Shown: positions 53,516 to 63,312, counted from the stretch's first letter. The stretch: DNA of 64,000 bases from CALBPI01 sp045110335 (GCA_045110335.1 JBGCGB010000054.1:1-64000), one strand, 5' to 3'. Translations and numbers: made by a program. The notes: generated from the letters alone by a model not told the origin.

Positions 53516-56119
53516 ATGACAGATTCGAAAACGCCGACCGCAAGACATATTTGTAGCACGAGCTTAAGCTTGGCGGCTTGCTTGATCGCCGCTTGCGGCG
53601 GCAGTGGCGGTGACGACACGATGGCGCCAACGCCGACCACTGTTAACCCAACCCTATCCATCGCTGACGCGACGATCCGCGAAGGTGATAACGGTACAAC
53701 GGCGCTCCAGTTTACCGTGACGGCCACGGCGAACGCCCAACCACCTGCGACGGTCGCTTCGGCCAGTGTCAACTACGCAACGAGTGCCGGCACAGCGTCC
53801 GAGAGCAGCGACTTCACGGCGGCGTCCGGCACGATCCAGATTCCCAGTGGCACGACAACCGTCGTGATCGACATCGAGATCATTGGTGACACCGTTGAGG
53901 AAGCCGATGAAACATTCTCCGTTATCTTGTCTTCGCCGATGAATGCGACGATCACAACGGACACCGCAACTGGCACGATCACCAACGACGACACGACGAC
54001 GGTTCAGTTCGGACTAGACGACCGACCCGACAATCTCACCTGTCTCGCTACTGACAGGCCTTCAGATGGTGCGACCGTTTCTATTACCGATCCTTACGCT
54101 TCATTACCTGGCTTTTCACAACCCACCAAGTTGCTGCTGGAACCCGGCGGTGCCGGCCGCTGGTTTGTCTTACAAAAAACCGGACAAGTGTTGACGTTTG
54201 ACCCCGGCGCGGCGAATGCGACACAGCGCTTTCTCGATTTGACGACCACGCGAGCGATACGAACGAACTCCGAAGGCGGCTTGCTCGGATTAGCGTTTCA
54301 TCCCGACTATCCGGCGACGCCCGAGATTTTCTTGTCGTACACCATCGACCATTCCAATCCATCGATGCGACATGTGTTGTCCCGATTCATTTTGGATGAC
54401 GTTAACAATCCCGGCGCCGGCACAACAGAGCAAGTCATCTTGTTGGTCGACCAGGACTTTGACAATCACAACGGCGGTGACATCGCTTTTGGCGCCGACG
54501 GGCTACTCTACTTCGGGCTTGGTGATGGCGGCAGTGGCAACGACCCAAGGCAGCGGTCACAAGACACCACAAGATTGCTCGGCTCCATGCTGCGTATTGA
54601 TGTTGACGGCACTGGTGCCGGTTATCGAATACCTCAGGACAACCCCTTTGCCGGCAACACGCTATGCGGACCCGGTGATAACGCCAACGATTGCCCGGAA
54701 ATCTATGCCTGGGGATTGCGTAACCCATGGCGCTGGAGCTTCGACGAACCGACCGGCAATCTATGGCTTGCGGACGTAGGACAAGGTGCGAGAGAAGAAG
54801 TGAATCTGATTGAGCGCGGCGGTAACTACGGTTGGCGCTGCAAAGAAGGCACACGCGATACCGCCAATGTCGGCGATTGTGCCACGGGTGGATTGATAGA
54901 CCCGGTCACGGAATACGGTCGAAGCGATGGCAATTCGATCACCGGCGGTTTCGTCTATCGAGGCAGCGCCATTCCTGCCCTGCAAGGCCTTTACGTTTTT
55001 GCGGACTACGGTTCCGGACGCATCTGGGCCGCACGCCCGGACAATCAGGGCAACTACACCAATGATCTTCTAATTGATTCATCCGTCAATCCAACGGCGT
55101 TTGCGATTGGACCGGACGATGAAATGTATTTCGTCAATATCAACGGCAACACAGGTCAAGGTCGCGTGCGTCGCTTGGAACCGGCCAACAACACAGGCAT
55201 CAATCCTATTGCGGACTTACTATCGAACACCGGGTGCACGAATCCGAATGACATCACCGCGCCTTACAGTGGTCTGCTGCCTTACGATTTGAATGCGCCT
55301 TTCTGGTCCGACGATGCCGACAAGGAACGTTTCATCGGACTGCCCAACGGAGAGACGATCGGCTTAGCCGGCGACGGTGATTTCGAGTTTCCGGTGGGCA
55401 CCGTGATCGTCAAGAACTTCCGGCTCGCCGGTGAGTTGGTTGAAACTCGACACTTGATGCGTCACACCGACGGCTCATGGGGCGGGTATACCTATGAGTG
55501 GAACGATACCCAAACTGAAGCGACGCGCGTGCGCGGCGGTAAGATCGCCGACATCAATGGACAAGCGTGGATCTATCCTTCTGAAGCACAGTGCATGCAA
55601 TGCCATACCGCAGCAGCCGGCATTTCATTGGGACCGGAGATCGCACAGTTCAATAAAGCGACCACTTATACAGCGACCGGTCGAACCGCCAATCAACTGG
55701 AGACGATTGAGCACGTAATGATGTTCTCCAGTGCACTGCCGGGAGACGTCAACACCCTCGATATGCTGGAAGATCCGACCGATACAACAGCCAGTGACAG
55801 CGACCGCGCTCGTGCGTACTTGCATACCAACTGCGCATCATGTCATCGCCCGAACGGACCCACGCCATCGACCATGGATTTGCGCTACAGCACGCCGTTA
55901 GCCAACACCAACGCCTGCGATGCCCAACCGCTGGAGGGCGACCTTGGCATCACCAATGCGCTTTTGATTACGCCGGGCAACGCTAATGCATCTTTGATCG
56001 TGGAACGCATGCGTCGTCGAGATAGTCAGGGCATGCCGCCCATCGGGTCTAGCGTGGTCGACAACGACGGCGTAACGGTCGTCGCAGACTGGATCAACGG
56101 GCTGACTGACTGCAACTAG
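53516..56119 (+). CDS. Lipoprotein fusing Calx-beta, sorbosone dehydrogenase and diheme cytochrome domains
   Basis: 867 residues. Lipobox LIAAC (Cys near residue 27) predicts lipidation. A Calx-beta domain (about 45-165) is followed by a glucose/sorbosone dehydrogenase-type six-bladed propeller (about 190-560, with GGLLGLAFHPDYP, DNHNGGDIAFGADG, WGLRNPWRWSFDE and LWLADVGQG). The C-terminal domain (about 570-867) matches the SO2930-type diheme cytochrome: YDLNAPFWSDDADKERF, heme sites CMQCH and CASCH. A PQQ-linked sugar dehydrogenase passing electrons directly to attached hemes is the likely mechanism. The PQQ requirement is inferred. Convergent with the sulfatase, 4 bases apart. Confidence 0.9.
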   Translation: MTDSKTPTARHICSTSLSLAACLIAACGGSGGDDTMAPTPTTVNPTLSIADATIREGDNGTTALQFTVTATANAQPPATVASASVNYATSAGTASESSDFTAASGTIQIPSGTTTVVIDIEIIGDTVEEADETFSVILSSPMNATITTDTATGTITNDDTTTVQFGLDDRPDNLTCLATDRPSDGATVSITDPYASLPGFSQPTKLLLEPGGAGRWFVLQKTGQVLTFDPGAANATQRFLDLTTTRAIRTNSEGGLLGLAFHPDYPATPEIFLSYTIDHSNPSMRHVLSRFILDDVNNPGAGTTEQVILLVDQDFDNHNGGDIAFGADGLLYFGLGDGGSGNDPRQRSQDTTRLLGSMLRIDVDGTGAGYRIPQDNPFAGNTLCGPGDNANDCPEIYAWGLRNPWRWSFDEPTGNLWLADVGQGAREEVNLIERGGNYGWRCKEGTRDTANVGDCATGGLIDPVTEYGRSDGNSITGGFVYRGSAIPALQGLYVFADYGSGRIWAARPDNQGNYTNDLLIDSSVNPTAFAIGPDDEMYFVNINGNTGQGRVRRLEPANNTGINPIADLLSNTGCTNPNDITAPYSGLLPYDLNAPFWSDDADKERFIGLPNGETIGLAGDGDFEFPVGTVIVKNFRLAGELVETRHLMRHTDGSWGGYTYEWNDTQTEATRVRGGKIADINGQAWIYPSEAQCMQCHTAAAGISLGPEIAQFNKATTYTATGRTANQLETIEHVMMFSSALPGDVNTLDMLEDPTDTTASDSDRARAYLHTNCASCHRPNGPTPSTMDLRYSTPLANTNACDAQPLEGDLGITNALLITPGNANASLIVERMRRRDSQGMPPIGSSVVDNDGVTVVADWINGLTDCN

Positions 56120-56123
56120 CGCA

Positions 56124-57497
56124 TTACTTCTTCGGCTGGAGGTAGTCGGCGTCGGCGAAAACGGTCATCAACGCTTCGACGACTTGCGGCTCTTTGGCAT
56201 GAACGTTGAACAGCTCCAATGGATCTGTTTTCAGATCGTAGAGCTCTTGCGCCTGCCCTTGTCGGTCGATCATCAGCTTCCAATCGCCGCGGCGAACGGC
56301 AAACTCCAACGGCGACACGGAGTCGAGTGCCCAAACGATGGTGCGTTCACCCAGGGCATCGCCATCAAACACCGGCGTGATATCGATGCCGTCGATCGGG
56401 CGGTCATTGGGCACCTGTCCGCCACCGAGCCGCGACAACGTCACGAACAAATCAGTGCCAATCACCAGATCGTCGGACATAGCTCCAGCGGCAATCATGG
56501 CCGGATAACGAATAATGGCTGGCACTTTGATACCGCCTTCATAGAGAAAGTGTTTGCGGCCTCTTAGCCCACCGGTACTGCCATAAGCGTTGACTTCATA
56601 CCAATGCAGCCAATCATCGGTTACCGGACCGTTGTCACTGGTGAACACGACCAATGTATCGTCGGCAATGCCTTGTGTCTCAAGCCACGCCAACAATCGT
56701 CCAAGCTGTGCATCCATGTAAGTAATATTTGCAAAGTATTCGCCAGGGCCGCGCGGCGTTAGTTGATCCTTTGGAATGGTGGCTTCGCCCGATGGGATCG
56801 GCACAATCGAACCGCGCGTGAAAGCGGCATAGCGGGCATTATAGGCATCCGGGTTTTCGATCGGCGTGTGGGGCTCTGCCATGCTCAGGAACAAAAAGAA
56901 TGGATTTTTCTGTTGGCGTCTTTCGAGCCAACCAATCGCCTCATCAACATAGAGGTCAGCCGTGTAGCCTTGTTGTGGCGCCAGCTTCTCGCGGCCACGA
57001 TAAATATTGGTCGGATTCTTATTCGTCGGTACCTGAAACGCGTTATGACCATAAAAATAATCAAAGCCCTGGTCCGTAGGCTGCGGTTCCACATCACTGC
57101 CAAGATCCGCATTTAGATGCCACTTGCCGATCAATGCCGTTGAGTAACCAACATCTTTCAAAACTTCGGCTAACGTGATTTCTTCGTCTTTCAGATAGAT
57201 GCCGGTGTTCTCCGGTATCCAGCTCTTAATGCCCGTTCGATAGGGGGCACGACCGGTTAGCAAACCGGCACGCGACGGAGAACACAACGCCGACGGTGCA
57301 TAGTAGTTCGTGAATGTCATGCCATCGCGCGCCAGCGAATCGATATTAGGCGTCTCGATGACAGGATGGCCATAGTGGCCAAGGTCGCCATAGCCGAGAT
57401 CATCGACATAGATCAATAAGATGTTGGGTGGACTCGCTGTCGCTGATTGACCAAAGAACGCCAATAGCAGCACAGAAAAGACAGCAAGAAACTTCAT
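56124..57497 (-). CDS. Exported type I (formylglycine) sulfatase
   Basis: 457 residues from the ATG at 57497, chosen because it begins a signal peptide (MKFLAVFSVLLLAFFGQSATA). The N-terminal metal site appears in LLIYVDDLGYGDLG, the active-site motif is C-S-P-S-R-A-G-L-L-T-G-R with the Cys that becomes formylglycine, and GKWHLN and TSDNGP carry further active-site residues. It hydrolyses a sulfate ester, for example on an algal polysaccharide or a sulfated small molecule. Activation needs a formylglycine-generating enzyme, not encoded in this window. Confidence 0.9.
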   Translation of the reverse strand: MKFLAVFSVLLLAFFGQSATASPPNILLIYVDDLGYGDLGHYGHPVIETPNIDSLARDGMTFTNYYAPSALCSPSRAGLLTGRAPYRTGIKSWIPENTGIYLKDEEITLAEVLKDVGYSTALIGKWHLNADLGSDVEPQPTDQGFDYFYGHNAFQVPTNKNPTNIYRGREKLAPQQGYTADLYVDEAIGWLERRQQKNPFFLFLSMAEPHTPIENPDAYNARYAAFTRGSIVPIPSGEATIPKDQLTPRGPGEYFANITYMDAQLGRLLAWLETQGIADDTLVVFTSDNGPVTDDWLHWYEVNAYGSTGGLRGRKHFLYEGGIKVPAIIRYPAMIAAGAMSDDLVIGTDLFVTLSRLGGGQVPNDRPIDGIDITPVFDGDALGERTIVWALDSVSPLEFAVRRGDWKLMIDRQGQAQELYDLKTDPLELFNVHAKEPQVVEALMTVFADADYLQPKK

Positions 57498-57795
57498 AAT
57501 GCTCAACGCAACGACAACCAAAGATAAGCCAGATATTACGATAGTCTGACAGGTTTTCCACCTTACCTTTACTTCGATCAATTGACGGTCGGGGTTTTGT
57601 GTAGATCAGTGATAGCGAGATACTAACCACCTAACCAATACCGATGCGACAATTCAGCAGCGTTTGAATAAGTCTATGAAGCACCATCAGCCCGACAGGT
57701 TCCACCAAGCTTGCATGCTTTGATTCAATGGTTTTCGCGATAATCGTCGGTCACAATATCTACCACCGATTGCGCTCGCACCAGAACATCGAATC
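57498..57795. other. Intergenic region with a possible coding remnant
   Basis: Between sulfatase and kinase I see no complete gene. On the minus strand, just past the kinase stop and shifted by one base, the frame reads protein-like (FDVLVRAQSVVDIVTDD, stop at 57725). The remainder holds the sulfatase promoter region. No repeat or RNA gene is apparent. Confidence 0.4.
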
Positions 57796-59082
57796 CTAGG
57801 TAATTGCTTGCGTCTCAGTTTTCTCTTCGTTGATCGGTAACGAGATACGGAATGTTGTACTTTCACCGACCTCTGTTTCGAAGTCGAGCGATCCGGCATG
57901 CTGATGTACGATGACACTGTAGGCAATCGACAATCCCTGCCCGGTTCCTCGACCAACCCCCTTTGTAGTAAAGAACTGCTCGAAAATCTTGTCATGGATG
58001 TCTTCAGGGATACCACCACCGGTATCGGAAATCGTGACCTCAGCGCGATCATCTATGTGAGTCGTTGAGATCACGATCTGGCCTTTATTATCATCACCGT
58101 GATGATCCGCAATCGCATGGGCAGCATTCACGATGATGTTTAGAAAACACTGATTCAACTCCCCGGGCAAGCAATGCACCGCCGGCAGTGCTTCATCCAG
58201 ATTGAGCTCGACATCGGCGACATAGCGCCATTCGTTCGTCGCCACCGTCAATGTGTTTTCAAGTGCCTTGTTGATATTAACCGGTGTTTTCTCATCGGTA
58301 CCCGGATGGGAAAATGCCTTCATCGATTGAACAATTTTCTTGATTCTGTGTACACCATCCAGTGACTGCCCTAAAGAAACGGGTAGCTCTTCAGCGAGAT
58401 ACTCGACATCGATATCGTCCAACATCTTGGTCAGTGATTTCGCGGCTTCACCGTGCTCGGGATCGTCACCCAACGATTTTGCAAATGCAGCAGCTTGATT
58501 CAGCACGGGCAAGATTTCTGCCACGCTGTCTTTCAAAAATTCTGTGTTGTCGCCAACAAACTGGGCAGGTGTATTAATTTCATGAGCGATACCGGCGGCT
58601 AGTTGCCCCATCGATTCCAGCTTGCTGGTTTGGGCAACCTGCAGTTCCATCATTCGCTTTTCAGAGATGTCTCGAAAGATACCGATGACACCGATGATCT
58701 CACCGGATGGATCTATTAACGGGGCTTTGCTCGTTTCGAGGTGAATCACCGTGCCGTCGGAGAGTGTTTGGGTTTTTTCGATATGCAATTTGGCGACACC
58801 GGACAACATGACCGCGGCGTCATCCGCACGATAATCCTCGGCTTCGGCTCCCTTCCAGGGCATATCGTGGTCAGTCAGCCCGACGATTTGCGACGGGCAG
58901 TCGAGTCCCACATTTTCTGCAAACACTCTATTGCAGCCGAGGTAGGTGCTTTTCGTATCTTTCCAAAAGACGTGGTAAGGAATGGTCGCCAGGATTTCAC
59001 CCAGCACAGACCTTTCTTCTCGAAACGCATTGTCGAGAATCATACTGTTGGTGACACTGGTCGCCGATAATTTTGCTGACAT
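57796..59082 (-). CDS. PAS-domain histidine kinase
   Basis: 428 residues from the ATG at 59082 (AGGGA 7 bases upstream), soluble. A PAS/PAC domain (about 25-145) contains PYHVFWKDTKSTYLGCN and FRDISEKRMMEL. The HisKA region has the phospho-accepting His in GIAHEINTPAQF, and the ATPase domain has the N box FLNIIVNAAHAI, G boxes SDTGGGIPEDI and GRGTGQGLSIAYSV. This H-E-I-N-T-P group often acts without a partner gene next to it. No response regulator is adjacent. The Cys residues in the PAS domain might suit redox sensing, but this is a guess. Confidence 0.88.
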   Translation of the reverse strand: MSAKLSATSVTNSMILDNAFREERSVLGEILATIPYHVFWKDTKSTYLGCNRVFAENVGLDCPSQIVGLTDHDMPWKGAEAEDYRADDAAVMLSGVAKLHIEKTQTLSDGTVIHLETSKAPLIDPSGEIIGVIGIFRDISEKRMMELQVAQTSKLESMGQLAAGIAHEINTPAQFVGDNTEFLKDSVAEILPVLNQAAAFAKSLGDDPEHGEAAKSLTKMLDDIDVEYLAEELPVSLGQSLDGVHRIKKIVQSMKAFSHPGTDEKTPVNINKALENTLTVATNEWRYVADVELNLDEALPAVHCLPGELNQCFLNIIVNAAHAIADHHGDDNKGQIVISTTHIDDRAEVTISDTGGGIPEDIHDKIFEQFFTTKGVGRGTGQGLSIAYSVIVHQHAGSLDFETEVGESTTFRISLPINEEKTETQAIT

Positions 59083-59254
59083 GGGGACGTCCCTGTATTC
59101 CCGTGTACAGCGTATGAGCGACCGCACTGACCAGATCTTTAGCTAGCGTTTCAAAAAGACGGATGACCGCTTACCGAATGACATATCTGGGCCAATGCGG
59201 ACGACTCTTGATTCATTAACTCGGCGTTATCGCCGAAAAAATGACGTTAACGGG

Positions 59255-59848
59255 TTAGATACGCTCCAATGTGAAAGACATCGTTTTGTACTCGCCGGCT
59301 CCATGATCCTCGTACATCGTCATCGACTCGGACCCATCTTCATGATGTTTGCCGACCGACCGCATGGAGTAGGACGCGCCAGTCACGGGATGGTTACCAG
59401 TGCCCGTAAACACAATCGCTTGCGCCGATTCATCCCAGTTGCCATACATGACCAGTAAGCCCGTCGACATGTTGTCACTCCATGTTGACCAATAGCGTTT
59501 GGTGACGTTGTCGTAGCCGGTGCGGCTGCGGCCCTGGAATGGCGCGCCCATTACGCTGCCCTGCCAGACTTCGGCCAGCACGCGTCCGTCGAGATCCATT
59601 TCCCGTTCGACCAACATCGTGCTTTGCATCGGCTCGGCGCCGGGCGCCATGAACATCGACATTGACGCCTTGAATTTTCCGACACTCTTCGCCAGATTGG
59701 CATGGCTATCGCCCGGCGTCGCCGCGGCTTGCATCGCGGCGGCGGCGTCCGCAGACATCGCGGCGTCTTGTTCACCTTCTTCGTGATGACCCGCCCATCC
59801 TGTGATCGCCAGTGCACTGGCAACGGTTGCTAGAATTACTTTTTTCAT
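59255..59848 (-). CDS. Exported DUF1579 family protein
   Basis: 197 residues with a signal peptide (about 1-19, TGWAG). An Ala/Asp-rich linker (about 20-50) leads to a lipocalin-like beta domain: MLVEREMDLDGRVLAEVWQG, then FQGRSRTGYDNVTKRYWSTW and ATMxxxG-like strands, which fit DUF1579. The function is unknown; the fold suggests ligand binding. The ATG follows a strong AGGGGGG site. Confidence 0.75.
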   Translation of the reverse strand: MKKVILATVASALAITGWAGHHEEGEQDAAMSADAAAAMQAAATPGDSHANLAKSVGKFKASMSMFMAPGAEPMQSTMLVEREMDLDGRVLAEVWQGSVMGAPFQGRSRTGYDNVTKRYWSTWSDNMSTGLLVMYGNWDESAQAIVFTGTGNHPVTGASYSMRSVGKHHEDGSESMTMYEDHGAGEYKTMSFTLERI

Positions 59849-59970
59849 CGTTTAGCCCCCCTATTCGTGATCCGTCAGTATAGCGCTAGTGCCGAAAAAA
59901 ACGCTTTTTGGGCACTCGCGCCAGTAAAACCAAGCAGTTAGACTCGAGTCTTGGATGTTGGAGGTGCGTC

Positions 59971-60648
59971 ATGTCGCAAACGTTGTATATCGGACCGAAG
60001 AACTACTCATCGTGGTCCCTGCGACCCTGGCTGACGCTCAAGTGGGCGAATATTGATTTTGATGAGCACTACATTCCGCTGGATCAACCGGGCTATGGCA
60101 TGGGCGAGATCGAAGCGGTCAAACGTGTCTCACCCGCCGGCAAAGTGCCCGCCCTACATGTCGACGACTTAGTGATCTGGGACTCACTGGCGATCGCGGA
60201 ATGGGCTGCGGAGCAGAACCCAAAAGTTTGGCCAACTGATTCATCGGCTCGCGCTGTTGCCCGCGCCGCAACCGCCGAAATGCACGGCGGTTTTTTCGGC
60301 ATCCGTCGGGACATGCCGATGAATATTCAACGGCGTTGTCACTATGATCAATGGCCGGATGATACGAAGCGCGATCTGGTGAGGTTGTTTGAACTATGGA
60401 CGACACTACGCGAACAATGTCGACATGCAGGGCCATGGCTTTTGGGCACACGTTCTATTGCCGATGCATTCTATGCGCCTGTGGCTACGCGTCTGCGCAC
60501 CTATGGCGTCGCCCTCCCCGGTGTTTGCGAAGACTATGTGAATACCGTGTTGGGTGACGATGCGTTTCTCGCGTGGGAACAAGATTGTGTCACGGGCGTT
60601 TGGGATAAACCCGGCTTTCCGGTGTTGGATCGTTTGTATGAAGATTAG
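59971..60648 (+). CDS. Glutathione S-transferase family protein
   Basis: 225 residues from the ATG at 59971, with GGAGGTG 5 bases upstream. The thioredoxin-like N domain has the Ser-type active site NYSSWSLRPWLTL and the conserved glutathione-binding cis-Pro and loop (GKVPALHVDDLVIWDSLAIAEW). The C domain is all helical. It probably conjugates or reduces small electrophiles with glutathione. Stand-alone gene. The specific class is not clear. Confidence 0.85.
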   Translation: MSQTLYIGPKNYSSWSLRPWLTLKWANIDFDEHYIPLDQPGYGMGEIEAVKRVSPAGKVPALHVDDLVIWDSLAIAEWAAEQNPKVWPTDSSARAVARAATAEMHGGFFGIRRDMPMNIQRRCHYDQWPDDTKRDLVRLFELWTTLREQCRHAGPWLLGTRSIADAFYAPVATRLRTYGVALPGVCEDYVNTVLGDDAFLAWEQDCVTGVWDKPGFPVLDRLYED

Positions 60649-60730
60649 AGCTGATGTTCAAGTTGAAAGGGCTCTAGACGTGAATGTCCTGCCCATACCC
60701 TTTGATAAAGCGTATCTAGTATATCCTGAT

Positions 60731-61870
60731 CTACCGCTTGAGTAGATCAATAACCTCGGAATTACCCTCATCTTCCGCGTACTGAATGGCTGTCTTGCCT
60801 CCAAAGCTGGCGTCCGGACTCGCACCATGGTCCAGTAAGAGTTGAACCCTTTCACCGATTGTTTGAGAGTAAGGCGTGATGCGCAAAAGTAAAATCAGCG
60901 GCGTTGGCGCGCAATCATGAGCCTTGCATGGGATTTCAGTAGACGCACCGGCGGCTAGTAAAAGCCGAGTGACTTCATGATGACCACGCATAAGAGAAAA
61001 ATGTAACGCCGAATACCCCGTACTGTTGACGACATCCGGATCGGCACCCATCTTTAGCAACAAATCAACAACATTAGTGTTACCCCAGCTTGATGCGAGT
61101 AGCAATGGAGACTCGTTCGACCAGTTTACCGTATTAACATCGACTCGCGATTCCAGCAGTTTTCGAACGAGTTTTTCATCGCCCCATTCAGCCGCTAGTA
61201 ACAATTGATGGTCTGGAGACAAACGCTGGTCATGTAGATTGGGGCCAAAATCAAAATTCGTTCTCGCCGCGGCTAGGGGCAACTCGCCGAGCAACAGAGT
61301 ATCTTCGTCTAAATATCGATGAGGCGGAATGAATAGATTCCATTCGGTTGCATGTTGATGCCCCACTAGTACGCGTCCTGCGAGATCATAGGTTTCGCCC
61401 TTACAGGCATTGACGAAGCCATCCAAAAGATGGGGCGAGTCAACGTCTTCAGTGTACTGGCCACGGGCCTCGTATCGAATAGAACAGTAATCATAAGGAT
61501 TGGAGAGCACCGCGACGAAAACGTCATCTCTCAACGATCGCATTGGATTACGCATCAGCTGCAGGCTCATTGCCAATAAATTGTTAGCCATCGCACGACC
61601 GAATCCAAGTTGAAAGGACTGCAGGGCATGCATCAATTCACTATCGTCCGGTGCGCCGAGCAAAGCAGGTTGAACACCAGCCAACTGCGAAATTTGTTCG
61701 CTGGAACGACGACACACGATGACATGGACTTCCCAAGCAAAACGCCTGCACGCGCCTCCATCAATTGCCGAGATCGTGACTGACATCGTCTGGACGAGGT
61801 CGTCTGAAGCCGGTGCAGATTGACCAAAGAACAGTGCGCTCAGGAGACTGCTCAGAATGAAGCGGTACAT
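60731..61870 (-). CDS. Exported ankyrin repeat protein
   Basis: 379 residues with a signal peptide (about 1-21, SAPAS). The first half (about 22-220) is of unknown fold with several Cys (ACRRFAWEVHVIVCRR). The second half carries about four ankyrin repeats (from about 225), such as SPLLLASSWGNTNVVDLLL and SALHFSLMRGHHEVTRLLL. Ankyrin repeats bind proteins; the partner is unknown. Export of an ankyrin protein suggests a periplasmic or secreted interaction. Confidence 0.8.
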   Translation of the reverse strand: MYRFILSSLLSALFFGQSAPASDDLVQTMSVTISAIDGGACRRFAWEVHVIVCRRSSEQISQLAGVQPALLGAPDDSELMHALQSFQLGFGRAMANNLLAMSLQLMRNPMRSLRDDVFVAVLSNPYDYCSIRYEARGQYTEDVDSPHLLDGFVNACKGETYDLAGRVLVGHQHATEWNLFIPPHRYLDEDTLLLGELPLAAARTNFDFGPNLHDQRLSPDHQLLLAAEWGDEKLVRKLLESRVDVNTVNWSNESPLLLASSWGNTNVVDLLLKMGADPDVVNSTGYSALHFSLMRGHHEVTRLLLAAGASTEIPCKAHDCAPTPLILLLRITPYSQTIGERVQLLLDHGASPDASFGGKTAIQYAEDEGNSEVIDLLKR

Positions 61871-62174
61871 TGGTTCGTTTGACCCAGGAGATTAGCCTTG
61901 AGTCGTCACGGTAGTGGTAGTGCAGGAGAAAATCAAATCAGGGCTCAGAGAAACCAGACCAAGACAAGGCATGCTGAATGGATGATTTACGGCCCGGAAG
62001 TCGCGCATTCGCGCCATTAGTACATTATCGACAACTAGTGGTACCCAAGACGCTTCGACTACAGGATGACGGCAGACAATAAGGTCGTACTATCTATAGC
62101 CGCATCGCAGATACGCTCCGGCTTCAAGATACCAAGCAATCTGATGACTAGGTCATTAGCCGTCGTAGCAAGAA
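61871..62174. other. Gene-free interval of about 300 bases
   Basis: It holds the promoter region of the ankyrin protein gene and the 3' side of the small exported protein gene. I found no convincing ORF, RNA gene, terminator or repeat; several short frames on both strands lack ribosome binding sites and protein-like composition. Confidence 0.5.
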
Positions 62175-62435
62175 CTATTGTGGAACGTTGTGCAACAAAT
62201 AGTATTCCCACACCGGCCTGGTTACTGAGGTCATAAACTGCCACTCCACATTCCCGGTTGCCGGATTGTAGAGATAGATAAAGACGAGACAGGTATTAAG
62301 AACACAAATGGCGTCCAAGTCGCCGCTTGTCTGTGCTGGCGCGTTGCTGGACAACATCACCCCTAGCGTAAGACTGCAGGCTATCGCTTTGTAGTAACGA
62401 GCCAGCCTTTGCAAAACCGTTTTCATTGTACTCAT
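62175..62435 (-). CDS. Small exported protein of unknown function
   Basis: 86 residues from the ATG at 62435, preceded by AAAGGAG at about 7 bases, an excellent ribosome binding site. A signal peptide (about 1-35, with GVMLSSNAPAQ at the cleavage end) is followed by a mature part of only 50 residues with a Cys pair (ICVLNTCLVF) and many aromatic residues. No family recognised. The strong ribosome binding site is the main evidence that it is real. Divergent from the next gene. Confidence 0.6.
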   Translation of the reverse strand: MSTMKTVLQRLARYYKAIACSLTLGVMLSSNAPAQTSGDLDAICVLNTCLVFIYLYNPATGNVEWQFMTSVTRPVWEYYLLHNVPQ

Positions 62436-62480
62436 GCCAAACTCCTTTTATGCATTATGTTTATCATAGCGCGCGCTCAT

Positions 62481-62510
62481 TGCGCTATATGAGTAAAATT
62501 AACTATATAC
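62481..62510 (+). promoter_or_regulatory. Possible sigma-70 promoter
   Basis: TTGCGC (62481-62486) and TATATA (62505-62510), 18 bases apart, in the AT-rich divergent interval ahead of the gene at 62565. Boxes match the consensus only partly. Confidence 0.35.
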
Positions 62511-62564
62511 TGCTTTGTGAGCTTCGGCAATAGATCTAGTAAACTGCGATCTCAGGAGGGTAAA

Positions 62565-63197
62565 GTGCACCAAGTTATGAAAACGCTCGTTATTGCGAGC
62601 ACCTTCGCTGCCATATTCATGGCCGGCTATTCGTTAGGCAAACGCAATGCCCTGCTCGACGGTCCGACAGAAATCGCACCTGTACCAGCCGATAACTCAA
62701 TCGCTAGTAAACTTTCGACTGAATCTCCTGGTGTTTTGGACGATGTAGAGATACTGGTCGAAACCGCAGAGGTAGAGCATCAAGCCGAAACTGTTGCGGT
62801 CGAAAAACACAACAACCTGCCTACCCCTGACCCTCGGCAATTAGTCACGCAAACAGCCTTGCAGAACGCCCACTTTCTCGAAATGACACCGAATGAAGCG
62901 ATGTCGCAAATACGGAATCAGGATCGTGATGCCGACTGGGCCCCGAAACAAGAAGCGCGAATTCGGGAAGCCTTCGAGACGCAGCTGAAACAAAAGACGG
63001 CTGGCTTGATGAGCCTCGAGTGTCGGACAGAGCAGTGCTACGTCGAGGTTTATCTAGATTCTCCTGCGTCGACGTTAGGCGGTATGTTGCCCTACATCCA
63101 TGCGATTCGTTCTTTAGGGCAGGGACCGATTTCCATGAGCGATCCAAACGATAGCAACCGGGTACTGTTTGTCATTGATTACGGTTCCCCGTTGTAA
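62565..63197 (+). CDS. Membrane-anchored or exported protein with conserved Cys pair
   Basis: 210 residues from a GTG at 62565, selected because AGGAGGG lies 4-5 bases upstream; an ATG at 62577 is an alternative. A hydrophobic N-terminal helix (about 8-24) anchors it. A low-complexity acidic region runs to about residue 85, then a compact domain (about 95-208) with an ECRTEQCYVEVYL motif, in which two Cys four residues apart sit before a beta strand. I have seen similar E-C-R-x3-C-x-V-E motifs in many gammaproteobacterial exported proteins of unknown role, where they likely form a disulfide. No function assigned. Confidence 0.65.
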   Translation: MHQVMKTLVIASTFAAIFMAGYSLGKRNALLDGPTEIAPVPADNSIASKLSTESPGVLDDVEILVETAEVEHQAETVAVEKHNNLPTPDPRQLVTQTALQNAHFLEMTPNEAMSQIRNQDRDADWAPKQEARIREAFETQLKQKTAGLMSLECRTEQCYVEVYLDSPASTLGGMLPYIHAIRSLGQGPISMSDPNDSNRVLFVIDYGSPL

Positions 63198-63312
63198 GCA
63201 CACTTTGCCACCCGCGCTTTAGCCGCAGAGATCTAAACTCAAATGAAATGTCGAGTATTGGCGACGTAAACGAGCATCAATTCGCCCAAGTGCCGCTGCA
63301 ACCGATCGCCCT

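Noticed and set aside
60646..60676. TAGAGC ... GCTCTA inverted repeat after the GST gene
   Set aside because: The arms are only 6 bases with a 19-base loop and there is no T run, so it is not a convincing terminator.
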